Shown here: one piece after another, positions 1 through 7,492 of the stretch | Position numbering within the stretch: the stretch's first letter is position 1 | Layout: every line of letters begins with the position of its first letter | DNA from: JAAZGD01 sp964489555 | GTDB taxonomy: Bacteria > Bacillota > Clostridia > Peptostreptococcales > Anaerovoracaceae | Reading direction: 5' to 3' | DNA: 64,000 nucleotides | Assembly (NCBI GenBank): GCA_964489555.1 | Contig: CAZAZF010000009.1 | Span: 1 to 64,000, forward strand | Notes under the pieces: model-generated | Database searches by the model: none | Told to the model about the DNA's origin: nothing | What the model saw: the letters and a program-made list of their open reading frames with translations, nothing else | Program-made: the position numbers and the translations under genes

Positions 1-60
1 AACCAAGCGGTCTGTTTTTGTATGTTCCTCCGGTGTCTACAATTTGACGCTTACGAGGTA

Positions 61-92
61 CCTGACCCCGAACCGACCCCGAACTGACCCTG
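61..92. repeat. three imperfect 11-bp direct repeats
   Basis: The motif CTGACCCCGAA, CCGACCCCGAA, CTGACCCTGG runs three times head to tail, just beyond the terminator of the first gene. No gene is visible in bases 1-100. It may be the edge of a dispersed repeat or transposon-associated sequence lying mostly outside the window; this cannot be decided here. Confidence 0.4.
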
Positions 93-100
93 GAAATGAA

Positions 101-137
101 AAACCGGGAGAGAAGCTTTGAGCCTCTCTCCCGGAAA
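101..137 (-). terminator. intrinsic terminator of the first S-layer gene
   Basis: A 9-bp perfect GC-rich stem (CCGGGAGAG with CTCTCCCGG) closes an 11-13 nt loop. On the minus strand it is followed by GGTTTTT. It lies about 75 bp past the stop of the SLH gene that starts at 2621. Confidence 0.85.
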
Positions 138-212
138 AACATCTAGGTTTTATTCATCTTTGGCTCTATCTCAACAGTTGACACAGAACCAAATCATTAG
201 ATTATCGCCCTA

Positions 213-2621
213 CTAATATGCTAGCACATAGTCATATCCGATAACATCATCGTCAGATTGATACAGCTTCACATTATTCTTACCCTTCAAGGAAGAAATC
301 GTATTAACCTTCCACTTTGTATTATCAGTATCCCAAGTGTAAATCACAGCATTGTCAGCAATTCTGTAAGAATAACCCAGACCAGCCTTTGTTACAGAAA
401 TGATATTACCACTTACCGCAGTAACCGTTGCGCTTAATGCTTCTGCAGTAGCGTTCACATCTGCAGTTACAACATTTCCAAAGCTGGTCACAATACCATC
501 ATTGTTAACTTTGATTAACTGTAAAGAACCAGTCATAGCAGTTTTGGTAGTAGAAGTGCTACCAGATGCGTAATCTGAATATGTTGCCAACACATCTTTT
601 CCTAAGAAACCTTCTACATAAACTTTTTTAACACCATCTGCATTGACCCCTGCACTAGTAGCATTGATAACGCCAAAGGTATTGTCGCCTGAAGATATCG
701 CATCATCTTCAATTAATATAACGGCGATTTTACTATTCGCATCGACTCCGTAATCTCTTACCTTAGTATAGGATGTTCCAAAAGTTACAGAAGTGTCGAT
801 ATCAGCTACTTTTTTGATGGCAAACAAATCAGCATCTTTTGTTGCAGTATCATCAAGAACAAACACAACAGGATTGTTTGCAACCGCAACCGTTCCTATT
901 ACAGAACCGTCCTTGGCAACACTTCCAACAAGGTTGTTGACTGTTTTAGGAGTAATGCTATCAATCTTTCCATCGCTATCCAAGGAAAATTCTACAACAC
1001 TTCCTGTAGTGAGTCCTGCCAATGTAGTTACATTGTCCATATCAAGATCCGGTGTAATTAATAATCCTTCTTCAGTGAAGAGTTTGATTGCATAAGTCGT
1101 TGTTCCAAAGGATACTTTAGTGTCAAATGCAACTGTAACTGCATAGTTTCCAGCAGCAGAATCATCTACATCCCAGAAAGCAATCTTTCCTTCAAAGTCA
1201 AGAGAAGCTGTTCCGGTATCTCCTAAATCTGCAACTGTCAGCGGAGCAAGGTTGTCAGACAGCTCATAACCAACTCCTCCAATAAAGAACTTGGAAGTAG
1301 TAACTCTTTCAATCTTGCCAGTAACTTTCTCTGTACCAACTCCTACTTTTACAACATCACCAGCTGCATAAACACCATTAGGAACAGGAGCCGTGAAAAT
1401 GGAAACAACATCACCCTCTTCGATATCAGACAGGCTATTTGCACCCACTAAGGTAAAAGTACCATAGTCAATGGTTTCATTATTAGTCTGAACGAAAGGC
1501 ACGCCATCAATGGTGCAATCATCTTCGTCAAGCATGTCGTCTTCCCATTCAATAGCGGTTGCATCCCATTCATTTACAGAATACACTTCTAGTAATTTTT
1601 TACCGGACACTTTAGCAGCAATCGTAACGGTAGCATCAGCTGCAAAAGTACCAGCGCCAGCAATGTCCACTCCATTTTGGAACTGTTGAGGTGCAACAAC
1701 ACCAGTAACATCACCATCATAAGTATATGCTGAAATTGTGTATTCCGCATCATCAGAAGCTGTGAATATGTCTCCTGCACCTACCGCAGCAGCCGCAGCA
1801 TCAAAAGATCCTGTCATATAGGTTGATTTAACCTTATCAACAGCTACAATTTCTGCGTCCTTATTTGCATAAGCGGTTACATAAGCTCCTACATATTTTG
1901 AAAGATTAATCACGGAATCTTCATCACCCAACAAAACCCATGCATCGCCCGCTGCTCCACCAGCTGGAGTGTAGGCAACACAATTCAGCCCAGAGGTCAG
2001 CATGTTCGGATTTCCTGTCACAAAAGTGGTTGCACCATCAGCAGCAACTTGAACCTTCGTAACTGTTAAAGCATTGTAGATAACTTGAGCTGCATTGGCT
2101 CTGTCAACCGTTACCATTGCCGCAACATCATCATACAAATCTAGGTCTTGAGCTTTAGAAATATAGTTGGAAGGCCATACTCCAATCAATTCAGAAGAAT
2201 TCTCGGTATAACCAACTGCTCTCAAAACCATTGTGATGGCTTCATTCAAGTTAATGGTTCTTCCGGGCATTGCATTTCCCATTCCATCACCAAGCATGAT
2301 TCCCTTGGATTCACAGAATGCAAGATACTTAACTGCCCATGTGTAACCGGAAGTATCCTTAAAGCTAGTTGCAGTAAAGCCTGCAAGCGCGCTTTCCGGA
2401 ACGCCCAAGGCTCTTGTAATCATGGCAGCAAATTCTGCTCTGTTTACAGCCTGGTCCGGCTTGAATGTTCCGTCCGGAAAACCTGTGATGATTCCCAGGT
2501 CATTCGCAACGGTAATAGCTTCTGAATTGTCACTGTCGGCGATGTCTGTCAGACCGAAAGCCATAGAGAAGCTACCAAGTACTAGTGCTAAAACAAGCAC
2601 AAATGATAGTACTTTTCTCAT
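213..2621 (-). CDS. SLH-domain S-layer protein, possibly the major subunit
   Basis: Secreted 802-residue surface protein. Residues 1-24 form a signal peptide ending near SMAFGL. Three SLH modules follow at about 25-70, 86-140 and 145-190, with the typical ITGFPDGTFKPDQAVNRAEFA pattern. SLH modules normally bind pyruvylated secondary cell-wall polymer, so the protein should sit on the outer face of the wall. Residues 200-802 are a Ser/Thr/Val/Asp-rich, Cys-poor beta-type region with no enzyme motif I recognise. The start has a strong ribosome site (AAAGGAGG, 6 nt before ATG). A good sigma-A promoter, a leader of about 140 nt and a strong terminator frame it as a single, highly expressed gene, as for S-layer subunits. 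The role as main subunit is inferred; the SLH assignment is firm. Confidence 0.85.
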   Translation of the reverse strand: MRKVLSFVLVLALVLGSFSMAFGLTDIADSDNSEAITVANDLGIITGFPDGTFKPDQAVNRAEFAAMITRALGVPESALAGFTATSFKDTSGYTWAVKYLAFCESKGIMLGDGMGNAMPGRTINLNEAITMVLRAVGYTENSSELIGVWPSNYISKAQDLDLYDDVAAMVTVDRANAAQVIYNALTVTKVQVAADGATTFVTGNPNMLTSGLNCVAYTPAGGAAGDAWVLLGDEDSVINLSKYVGAYVTAYANKDAEIVAVDKVKSTYMTGSFDAAAAAVGAGDIFTASDDAEYTISAYTYDGDVTGVVAPQQFQNGVDIAGAGTFAADATVTIAAKVSGKKLLEVYSVNEWDATAIEWEDDMLDEDDCTIDGVPFVQTNNETIDYGTFTLVGANSLSDIEEGDVVSIFTAPVPNGVYAAGDVVKVGVGTEKVTGKIERVTTSKFFIGGVGYELSDNLAPLTVADLGDTGTASLDFEGKIAFWDVDDSAAGNYAVTVAFDTKVSFGTTTYAIKLFTEEGLLITPDLDMDNVTTLAGLTTGSVVEFSLDSDGKIDSITPKTVNNLVGSVAKDGSVIGTVAVANNPVVFVLDDTATKDADLFAIKKVADIDTSVTFGTSYTKVRDYGVDANSKIAVILIEDDAISSGDNTFGVINATSAGVNADGVKKVYVEGFLGKDVLATYSDYASGSTSTTKTAMTGSLQLIKVNNDGIVTSFGNVVTADVNATAEALSATVTAVSGNIISVTKAGLGYSYRIADNAVIYTWDTDNTKWKVNTISSLKGKNNVKLYQSDDDVIGYDYVLAY

Positions 2622-2770
2622 TTTTTATCCTCCTTTAGATAATTTCTGGAAGGGGTAACAGTTTGTGTTTTAAATGCCTTCAAACTATCATCCCCTTCTT
2701 AATGATAATTTGACATTGTCGACAAAATGTTGCAACACGACAAAATCCTGCGCACATCTTATCACTCTGA

Positions 2771-2800
2771 ATTATAGCCTTGTTTTTAGCCCTTCGTCAA
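2771..2800 (-). promoter_or_regulatory. sigma-A promoter of the first SLH gene
   Basis: On the minus strand TTGACG (2795-2800), an 18-bp spacer and a perfect TATAAT (2771-2776). The predicted start gives a leader of about 140 nt, typical of stable S-layer transcripts. Just upstream (about 2815-2856) GTAACAT occurs three times, a possible regulator site. Confidence 0.6.
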
Positions 2801-2896
2801 CAAATTGGGGTAAATGTAACATAACTGTAATACGACGTAACATTCACGTAACATCCCCGATTTCCAACATTTCCGGCTATGTGTCAAGTATATGGC

Positions 2897-2928
2897 AATA
2901 CCCTCGTAATGTCCATTACGAGGGTATT
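2897..2928 (-). terminator. 14-bp perfect hairpin downstream of the PIN gene
   Basis: AATACCCTCGTAAT pairs perfectly with ATTACGAGGGTATT around a 4-nt loop. It lies 31 bp past the stop of the PIN gene. There is no good T-run on either strand, so it could be a weak terminator, an RNA-stabilising stem or a protein site. Apart from this hairpin and the promoter, bases 2622-2959 hold nothing I recognise. Confidence 0.5.
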
Positions 2929-2959
2929 ACAATCAGATTATAAACTATCGTATGTGCTG

Positions 2960-3490
2960 TCAAATTCCTAGCTTGTCCAGAAATCCCTTTATTATCGTCT
3001 TCTTTATATAGCAAGAAGTATTATCGCCCGCCAATTCATTCACCAAATGAACTAACTCCTCCGTTGTAATGGCTTTCTTATCCCATGCTTTTTCTAGCAA
3101 TCCCAAAGTTCCAAGACACCTTACGCCTACTAAATCACACGCTTTTCGAACAAGGCCATCATTGCTGTTACAGTAGTATTCATACTGCTTTGCAATAGAT
3201 ATCGCAACCTTGTCATGGTCAGAAAGATTTCTATAGTCTCGATCTACTGTTAACCGCAGGTAGGTTGCATGTCCTTCTTCACTGTCAATATTACTTACTT
3301 TAAATGTGTGTTCTCGGATTCTTTCCTTAATTGTCCCCTGCAACTCTTTGTCATAGATGATCTGTGGTATACAAACAACATCAAAGCTTATAAACAACAA
3401 ATCCAGTCTGTCTAATTCAAACAGATCAATGAGAACATTAGCGTCAACAACTGCGGCCTCCTCATGCGATGTATTCGTACTGGCCATCAT
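2960..3490 (-). CDS. PIN-like domain protein, putative toxin/nuclease partner
   Basis: A 176-residue soluble protein. The start AAVVDANVLIDLFEL is the classic first strand and first acidic residue of a PIN-type nuclease (D17 region), and later acidic residues follow at LSDHDKVAISIAKQ and NSNDGLVRKAC, in the order expected for the metal site. PIN domains cleave RNA as toxins or in RNA processing. The gene overlaps the end of the upstream XRE/ImmA gene by 29 bp, so the two are surely co-transcribed and translationally coupled. This pairing of a HTH plus metallopeptidase protein with a PIN-like protein is common on mobile islands. Whether this one is an active toxin is inferred. Either of two adjacent ATG codons (3490 or 3487) may be used. 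Confidence 0.7.
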   Translation of the reverse strand: MMASTNTSHEEAAVVDANVLIDLFELDRLDLLFISFDVVCIPQIIYDKELQGTIKERIREHTFKVSNIDSEEGHATYLRLTVDRDYRNLSDHDKVAISIAKQYEYYCNSNDGLVRKACDLVGVRCLGTLGLLEKAWDKKAITTEELVHLVNELAGDNTSCYIKKTIIKGFLDKLGI

Positions 3491-4598
3491 CTTCGCTCCA
3501 TTTCTTGAGCAACTGCCGGGTAGTGACTAGATCCATATCCAGAATTTGAGATATTTTCTGGGATGAGATTTCGTCATTACGATAAAGCTTTTTCAGGTTC
3601 ACCATTAGCTTCGGGTTTTTTGCTGCGGCATCAACATGACCAACTGGATTTGGTTCGTTGTTCTTCCAATCGTTCACGCTGACTCTTCTCCAGAAATCAG
3701 CATACTGACTCTTCGAAATATAACCATATTTATATAATGCTACATAAAGAGTCTGTATGCTGACTTTAAAATGTCGTTTCATCTCCATTACATCAATTTT
3801 TTTCTCTTTGTTATTCTCTATATACTCTCGCACCAGATACCTTGGCAATAGAAAATATCCGGCAAAACTATTCACGATCTTTTCATTAACAGCATCTTCG
3901 TTACCGCTACAGCAGGGATTTGCATTCATTTTTCTATATTCATTCTGGTGAAATAGTAAATGCCCATACTCATGTACCAGAGTAAATATCTGTCTTTCTT
4001 CAGAAATTGCCATGTTGGAATTTACATATACAAAGCTGCCATATTCTTCCGAATAGGATGAGGCACCGAAGAAGGACTCGTTCTTTATGGTGGACGAAAT
4101 TACGTTGACTCCTTTCTCTGCAAAGACCGAAAAATAATTATCCGGAATAATATGCTCAATATTAAAGAACTTTCTTTGTTCACATGCTACTTTTTCAATA
4201 AAAGATTCGTCTTCTTCGTTCAGACTTTTGGAAGCAATGAGAAGACTATACTTTTGCGGAACAAAGCTCATCCTGGTTTTTCCCACAACATCAATGTATT
4301 CTTTGAATTTAGTCTCTATTTCACTTATGTCCGAACCTTCTAACGCCATTTCCGGTTTATCCACCCTGAATAGCATATCAAAACTCTCGTGATCTACACT
4401 GAAGAAGTAATCCAAAGATTTATGAAAAAAATTGGCTATAATAGACAGCTTCTCGCTATCTATAACCTGTTCGCCGGTGATGTACTTGCCTACAGTCGGA
4501 TGAGTTACGTCTATGATTTCCGCCATTTTCCTGTTTGAGATATTGCGGGCTATCATCAGATCTTTGATATTCTGCCCTATTATTTTAGAAACTTTCAT
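3462..4598 (-). CDS. XRE-family HTH regulator fused to ImmA/IrrE metallopeptidase
   Basis: A 378-residue protein. Residues 1-65 are a Cro/CI-type HTH (NRKMAEIIDVTHPTVGKYITG). The middle is an ImmA/IrrE peptidase domain with zinc motif HEYGHLLFH at about residues 209-217, preceded by the usual QIFTLV strand. The C-terminus is helical and may contact the partner. In ImmA/IrrE systems the peptidase cleaves a repressor or acts as the antitoxin half of a pair. The PIN-like gene overlaps its 3' end. AAAGGAGGGG stands just before the ATG. An inverted repeat at 4655-4670 upstream is a likely operator for its own HTH. The gene is more AT-rich than the envelope and metabolic genes, consistent with acquisition by transfer. 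Confidence 0.8.
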   Translation of the reverse strand: MKVSKIIGQNIKDLMIARNISNRKMAEIIDVTHPTVGKYITGEQVIDSEKLSIIANFFHKSLDYFFSVDHESFDMLFRVDKPEMALEGSDISEIETKFKEYIDVVGKTRMSFVPQKYSLLIASKSLNEEDESFIEKVACEQRKFFNIEHIIPDNYFSVFAEKGVNVISSTIKNESFFGASSYSEEYGSFVYVNSNMAISEERQIFTLVHEYGHLLFHQNEYRKMNANPCCSGNEDAVNEKIVNSFAGYFLLPRYLVREYIENNKEKKIDVMEMKRHFKVSIQTLYVALYKYGYISKSQYADFWRRVSVNDWKNNEPNPVGHVDAAAKNPKLMVNLKKLYRNDEISSQKISQILDMDLVTTRQLLKKWSEDDGQYEYIA

Positions 4599-4654
4599 TT
4601 CTACCCCTCCTTTTGCTTAATATTACCATTTATTTATTATTTTGTCTACTTTTT

Positions 4655-4670
4655 GGTAATTATATTTACC
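4655..4670. promoter_or_regulatory. candidate operator of the XRE/ImmA gene
   Basis: GGTAATTATATTTACC is a near-perfect 16-bp inverted repeat about 57 bp upstream of the ATG. A further TTACC half-site lies at 4623-4627. This is the normal position for an autoregulating XRE protein. Confidence 0.45.
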
Positions 4671-4740
4671 ACCCGCGCGAGGCACCATAAAAAGCTCTGA
4701 AGATCTAATATACCATTCTCGAACTGGAATATGCAGAAGA

Positions 4741-4768
4741 CCACACCCTTCCCTTTATAAGGATGTGG
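4741..4768. other. hairpin beyond the DUF4143 remnant
   Basis: CCACACCCTT pairs with AAGGATGTGG (one wobble) around 8 nt, 40 bp past the stop of the ATPase remnant. No T-run follows, so its terminator role is uncertain. Confidence 0.3.
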
Positions 4769-4809
4769 CCCATTCTATTTGGAGCGTTAATTTTTAGTGG
4801 GTGAGTAAG

Positions 4810-5150
4810 TTATGATAGCAAAAAATCGATTATGTTAATAAATTTTATGCCTTGATAATCTGTAACAAACGATTTGTCCATGGAGATAATATTCTTTTCA
4901 TAGCTGTCCTTGATGGCTTTCAGGGGTCCGAGCTCCCGCTCCTTGACCCTTTCGTCCAGCAAGCTATATGTAACCCGAAAATACTTTTTCTCAACCTGCT
5001 TCACTGCCAGGAAATCTACTTCTGCGTCATACCATTTTCCGAAAAACACCGGATAGCCACGGCGGATCAGTTCAAAATACACGATGGTTTCGATGATGTT
5101 GCCGGTATTACATATGTAGAGGCGAATCTTTAATAATGAGTCTTCCGTAC
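4810..5150 (-). pseudogene. C-terminal remnant of a DUF4143 AAA ATPase
   Basis: The last roughly 100 codons match the C-terminus of the DUF4143 family: NIIETIVYFELIRRGYPVF, then AEVDFLAV, then the ELGPLKAIKDSYEK and IKFINIIDFLL tail. Everything upstream (the AAA domain, roughly 300 residues) is missing. The open frame runs on to 5355 only by chance, and its N-terminal part overlaps the neighbouring intact ATPase and makes no sense as protein. It is a decayed third copy of this family in the window, retaining one of its sequence-repeat arrays just upstream (5167-5232). Confidence 0.75.
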
Positions 5151-5166
5151 ACCTTGTAACCAAAAA

Positions 5167-5232
5167 TGCAACGTAAAGGTTTTCGTTGCATTTTGCGTTG
5201 CACTTTTGCAACGTATTTTTGCTTTCGTTGCA
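5167..5232. repeat. five TGCAACG/CGTTGCA heptamers
   Basis: TGCAACG occurs at 5167 and 5207 and its complement CGTTGCA at 5184, 5196 and 5226, five copies in 66 bp. They lie immediately upstream of the DUF4143 remnant in its transcriptional sense. They parallel the arrays upstream of the two intact DUF4143 genes but use a different core. Confidence 0.6.
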
Positions 5233-5270
5233 AAACATAAAAAGAGTGGTCGGACAAACCGGTAGAATTA

Positions 5271-6545
5271 CTAGTTCTTTAACGCTGTAATTGGAACTAC
5301 GTAAACCCCGTCCTCCCTGAGGTAGGCTGCATTGGTAATTCCACATATTACGCAAAGCACCTTTGGCGGTTTCCCGCCATTTTTAATTATCTTCTTTTTT
5401 ACTTTCAGCAATGAATCTGCTGCTTCGTCAATTCGATCACTGCCAAGTTTTATTTCTATAGCCACCCAGCTCCCGTCGTTCAACTCGATAACGGCATCCA
5501 TTTCATTTCCGTCATAATCTTGGTAATGATACAGTTCTGCTTTAAATGACTCTGCATATATTCTCAAATCTCTTTCGCACATCGCCTCGAACATAAAACC
5601 CAAAGCATTGAAATCATTTAACAACATCTCTTCTGATATGTTAAGTATTCCGCAGGCCAATGAGGGGTCCACAAAGTGTCTTTTATCTGATTGCTTTATC
5701 CTTGTGGCAGATCTGATGTTGGAAGAAAAAGCCTTTTGATTTTCTATCAAGAACATTCTTTCAAACAAAGATAAATAAGAAGCGATGGTGTCATTATCAA
5801 TCATTTCCCCTTCCATCTCTTTGATGTCGTTCCGTAACGTATTGATGGAGGCAGTTGTGCTTTCATTTCGAGCCAATGATTTTAGCAACAAGTTCATCTT
5901 CGAAGAGTTCCGATTAATCCCCTCCAAACGATATATGTCGTGGTTAACCACAGCATTAATATATTCTCTTGTCACAGTGCTGTATTCTGATTTGCCAATC
6001 TCCAGGCTTCCCGGCCAGCCTCCTCTGATGATGAGGCTTATTAGATCGGGCAAGCTTGGCCCATCAATAAAGACATTCTCGAACTTTTCGTTGCAGATAT
6101 TTTCCAGGGATATTTGCCCGCTGGAATCCTTTGACTCAAACAAGGACATAGGACGCATTCTAATCGTTGATATTCTTCCGGCTCCACTATGTAATATTCC
6201 CTTTTGTTTAGGAGTTGCAGAACCCGTTAGAATAAACTGGCCCTTTTCCCCCTTCTGATCGACTTCGTGTCGAACGGCGTCCCACAAAGGCGGAACTTCT
6301 TGCCACTCATCTATTAATCGTGGGCGATCTCCCCTTAAAGCCATCGAAAGATCCGTCATGACTAATGACTTGTTTAAAAAGTTCCCTGATGGATCTCCTA
6401 AATATATGCTGCTTTTACAGTGTGCGTTTGCCGTCCATGTTTTGCCACACCATTTAGCACCTTCAATACAAACTGCCCCAAAGGTGTTTAAATGCAAGTC
6501 TACCACTTTATCCACGATTCTAGTCAAATACTCCTTTTTATTCAT
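5271..6545 (-). CDS. AAA ATPase with DUF4143 domain
   Basis: A 424-residue protein of the AAA_14/DUF4143 family. Walker A is IEGAKWCGKTWTA (about 27-38) and Walker B/sensor region is RPRLIDEWQEVPPLWDAV, followed by the LTGSATP motif. The C-terminal domain carries MDAVIELNDGSWVAIEIK, resembling the D and ExK residues of a PD-(D/E)xK nuclease fold. Cellular function of the family is not established. The start is set by GGAGGGC before ATG. Four 23-bp repeats lie 36-127 bp upstream. The gene is AT-rich and sits in an accessory zone with another intact copy and a remnant. Confidence 0.8.
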   Translation of the reverse strand: MNKKEYLTRIVDKVVDLHLNTFGAVCIEGAKWCGKTWTANAHCKSSIYLGDPSGNFLNKSLVMTDLSMALRGDRPRLIDEWQEVPPLWDAVRHEVDQKGEKGQFILTGSATPKQKGILHSGAGRISTIRMRPMSLFESKDSSGQISLENICNEKFENVFIDGPSLPDLISLIIRGGWPGSLEIGKSEYSTVTREYINAVVNHDIYRLEGINRNSSKMNLLLKSLARNESTTASINTLRNDIKEMEGEMIDNDTIASYLSLFERMFLIENQKAFSSNIRSATRIKQSDKRHFVDPSLACGILNISEEMLLNDFNALGFMFEAMCERDLRIYAESFKAELYHYQDYDGNEMDAVIELNDGSWVAIEIKLGSDRIDEAADSLLKVKKKIIKNGGKPPKVLCVICGITNAAYLREDGVYVVPITALKN

Positions 6546-6580
6546 TTTTCTTGCCCTCCACCGTCATTATAACTCCACTC

Positions 6581-6672
6581 GGTCATATTTGCAACTTTCA
6601 TTCGGTCATATTCAGGCTTTTCATTCGGTCATATTTGCAACTTTCATTCGGTCGTTTTTGGATTCTCGTTTA
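6581..6672. repeat. four tandem 23-bp repeats upstream of the DUF4143 ATPase
   Basis: Units begin with GGTCATATTTG, GGTCATATTCA, GGTCATATTTG and GGTCGTTTTTG at 6581, 6604, 6627 and 6650, exactly 23 bp apart; the first and third are identical. Each is preceded by TC, giving an (AT)TCGGTCAT core. The array begins 35 bp before the ATPase start, in promoter position. There are no spacers, so it is not a CRISPR. Confidence 0.85.
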
Positions 6673-6698
6673 TTTAGAGTGGCTTCAATCGAATATTT

Positions 6699-6756
6699 AT
6701 TACGGTATAGCGTAATTAATACCTTAATTCCTAAAGTTTTTATGGTATAGCGTAAT
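6699..6756. promoter_or_regulatory. two copies of a GGTATAGCGTAAT operator-like element
   Basis: The 13-mer GGTATAGCGTAAT is repeated at 6704-6716 and 6744-6756, 40 bp apart. The first copy sits in a perfect inverted repeat ATTACG-6-CGTAAT (6699-6716). They lie between the divergent ATPase and antitoxin genes and probably bind a regulator of one of them. Confidence 0.5.
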
Positions 6757-6813
6757 AACTTTGACTTTTTTAGTCGGTTTTTCTCCATTGATGCGAAGTG
6801 TGTTGCTCGGTTA

Positions 6814-6853
6814 CAATAATTACAAAGAAATATATATTTCTTTGTAGTTATTG
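6814..6853. promoter_or_regulatory. 40-bp palindrome before the antitoxin gene
   Basis: The central 26 bp (6821-6846, TACAAAGAAATA and its complement) are a perfect palindrome, extended by CAATAA/TTATTG-type flanks with a single mismatched pair. It ends 20 bp before the AbrB-type antitoxin start, overlapping where its promoter and leader should be. Such symmetry fits a dimeric AbrB-type autoregulator. Confidence 0.65.
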
Positions 6854-6873
6854 GCAGAGAGGAGAATTAAAAA

Positions 6874-7257
6874 ATGTACCCCCGTATTCCAGAGAAAGCG
6901 GAGCCGACCAGCAAAATTATTAGTATTTCAAAAAAAAGACAGATAACCATACCCCAAAAGTACTTTGAGAAAACAAACTTCGGAAATGAAGCCGAGTGTA
7001 TTTTTGTTGAAGGCTCCATTATTATACGCCCTTTACGCTCTGAGTTAAGGGAGGAATTTTTTGATGAAATTCTGGAAGATTTGATTTCTCAAGGATTTTC
7101 AGGGAAAGAGCTTGTTGAGAAGTTCAGAGAGGCCAGAAAAAAAAATAAACCGGCTATTGGTGAATTAGTAGCAGAGGCAGACAGAATTGCTTACGGCATC
7201 CAAAAGGCAGCAACCATAAATGATGTTTTTACCGAAGATACCGAAAGCGAAGAGTAG
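6874..7257 (+). CDS. AbrB/MazE-type antitoxin (SpoVT-AbrB domain)
   Basis: A 127-residue protein. Residues 14-58 match the swapped-hairpin AbrB fold (SKKRQITIPQKYFEKTNF, then AECIFVEGSIIIRPL). The rest is an acidic, helical tail of the type that wraps a toxin partner. It starts with AGAGAGGAGAA before ATG. The downstream reading frame starts 6 bp later and begins like a RelE/ParE toxin but is broken, so the antitoxin is orphaned. It probably represses its own promoter through the large palindrome just upstream. Confidence 0.75.
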   Translation: MYPRIPEKAEPTSKIISISKKRQITIPQKYFEKTNFGNEAECIFVEGSIIIRPLRSELREEFFDEILEDLISQGFSGKELVEKFREARKKNKPAIGELVAEADRIAYGIQKAATINDVFTEDTESEE

Positions 7258-7263
7258 CTTACT

Positions 7264-7437
7264 ATGTATAAAGTTTTATTTTCTCCAGCCGCAGAAAAAT
7301 ACTTTAAAAAACTATTGGTCCTTACTAATGCCATAGAACTCTTCCATACACTTGGCATGTTTGTATTTGTCAACATACTGAATTTGGCGCATTTTAGTAA
7401 TGTTTTCATGCGAAGAAAGAGTAATATGTTATATTAA
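7264..7437 (+). pseudogene. truncated RelE/ParE-type toxin
   Basis: The frame opens MYKVLFSPAAEKYFKKL, the standard first strand and helix of RelE/ParE toxins, 6 bp after the antitoxin stop. After about 17 residues the similarity ends and 40 residues of unrelated translation lead to a stop. A full toxin would need about 85-95 residues. A deletion or insertion has removed the catalytic part, leaving the antitoxin alone. The replacing sequence (about 7315-7400) is of unknown origin. Confidence 0.65.
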
Positions 7438-7464
7438 CTTGAGGTCGCAAATTGCGACCTCAAG
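7438..7464. promoter_or_regulatory. 27-bp palindrome before the ORF6N gene
   Basis: Two perfect 13-bp arms, CTTGAGGTCGCAA and its complement, flank a single central A. It lies 28 bp upstream of the chosen ATG. A related sequence (AGGTCG-7-CGACCT) recurs inside the gene at 7709-7734. Likely an autoregulatory site of the ORF6N protein. Confidence 0.6.
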
Positions 7465-7492
7465 ATTACTACACAGGAAAGAACGGTGTTAC

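Noticed and set aside
6581..6672. Short tandem repeats as a CRISPR array
   Set aside because: The 23-bp units abut with no unique spacers and there are no cas genes; the same holds for the arrays at 11153-11240 and 24193-24351.
7315..7400. Short antisense frame inside the broken toxin
   Set aside because: A 26-codon frame is too short and resembles nothing I know; it may be part of the inserted sequence but cannot be called a gene.
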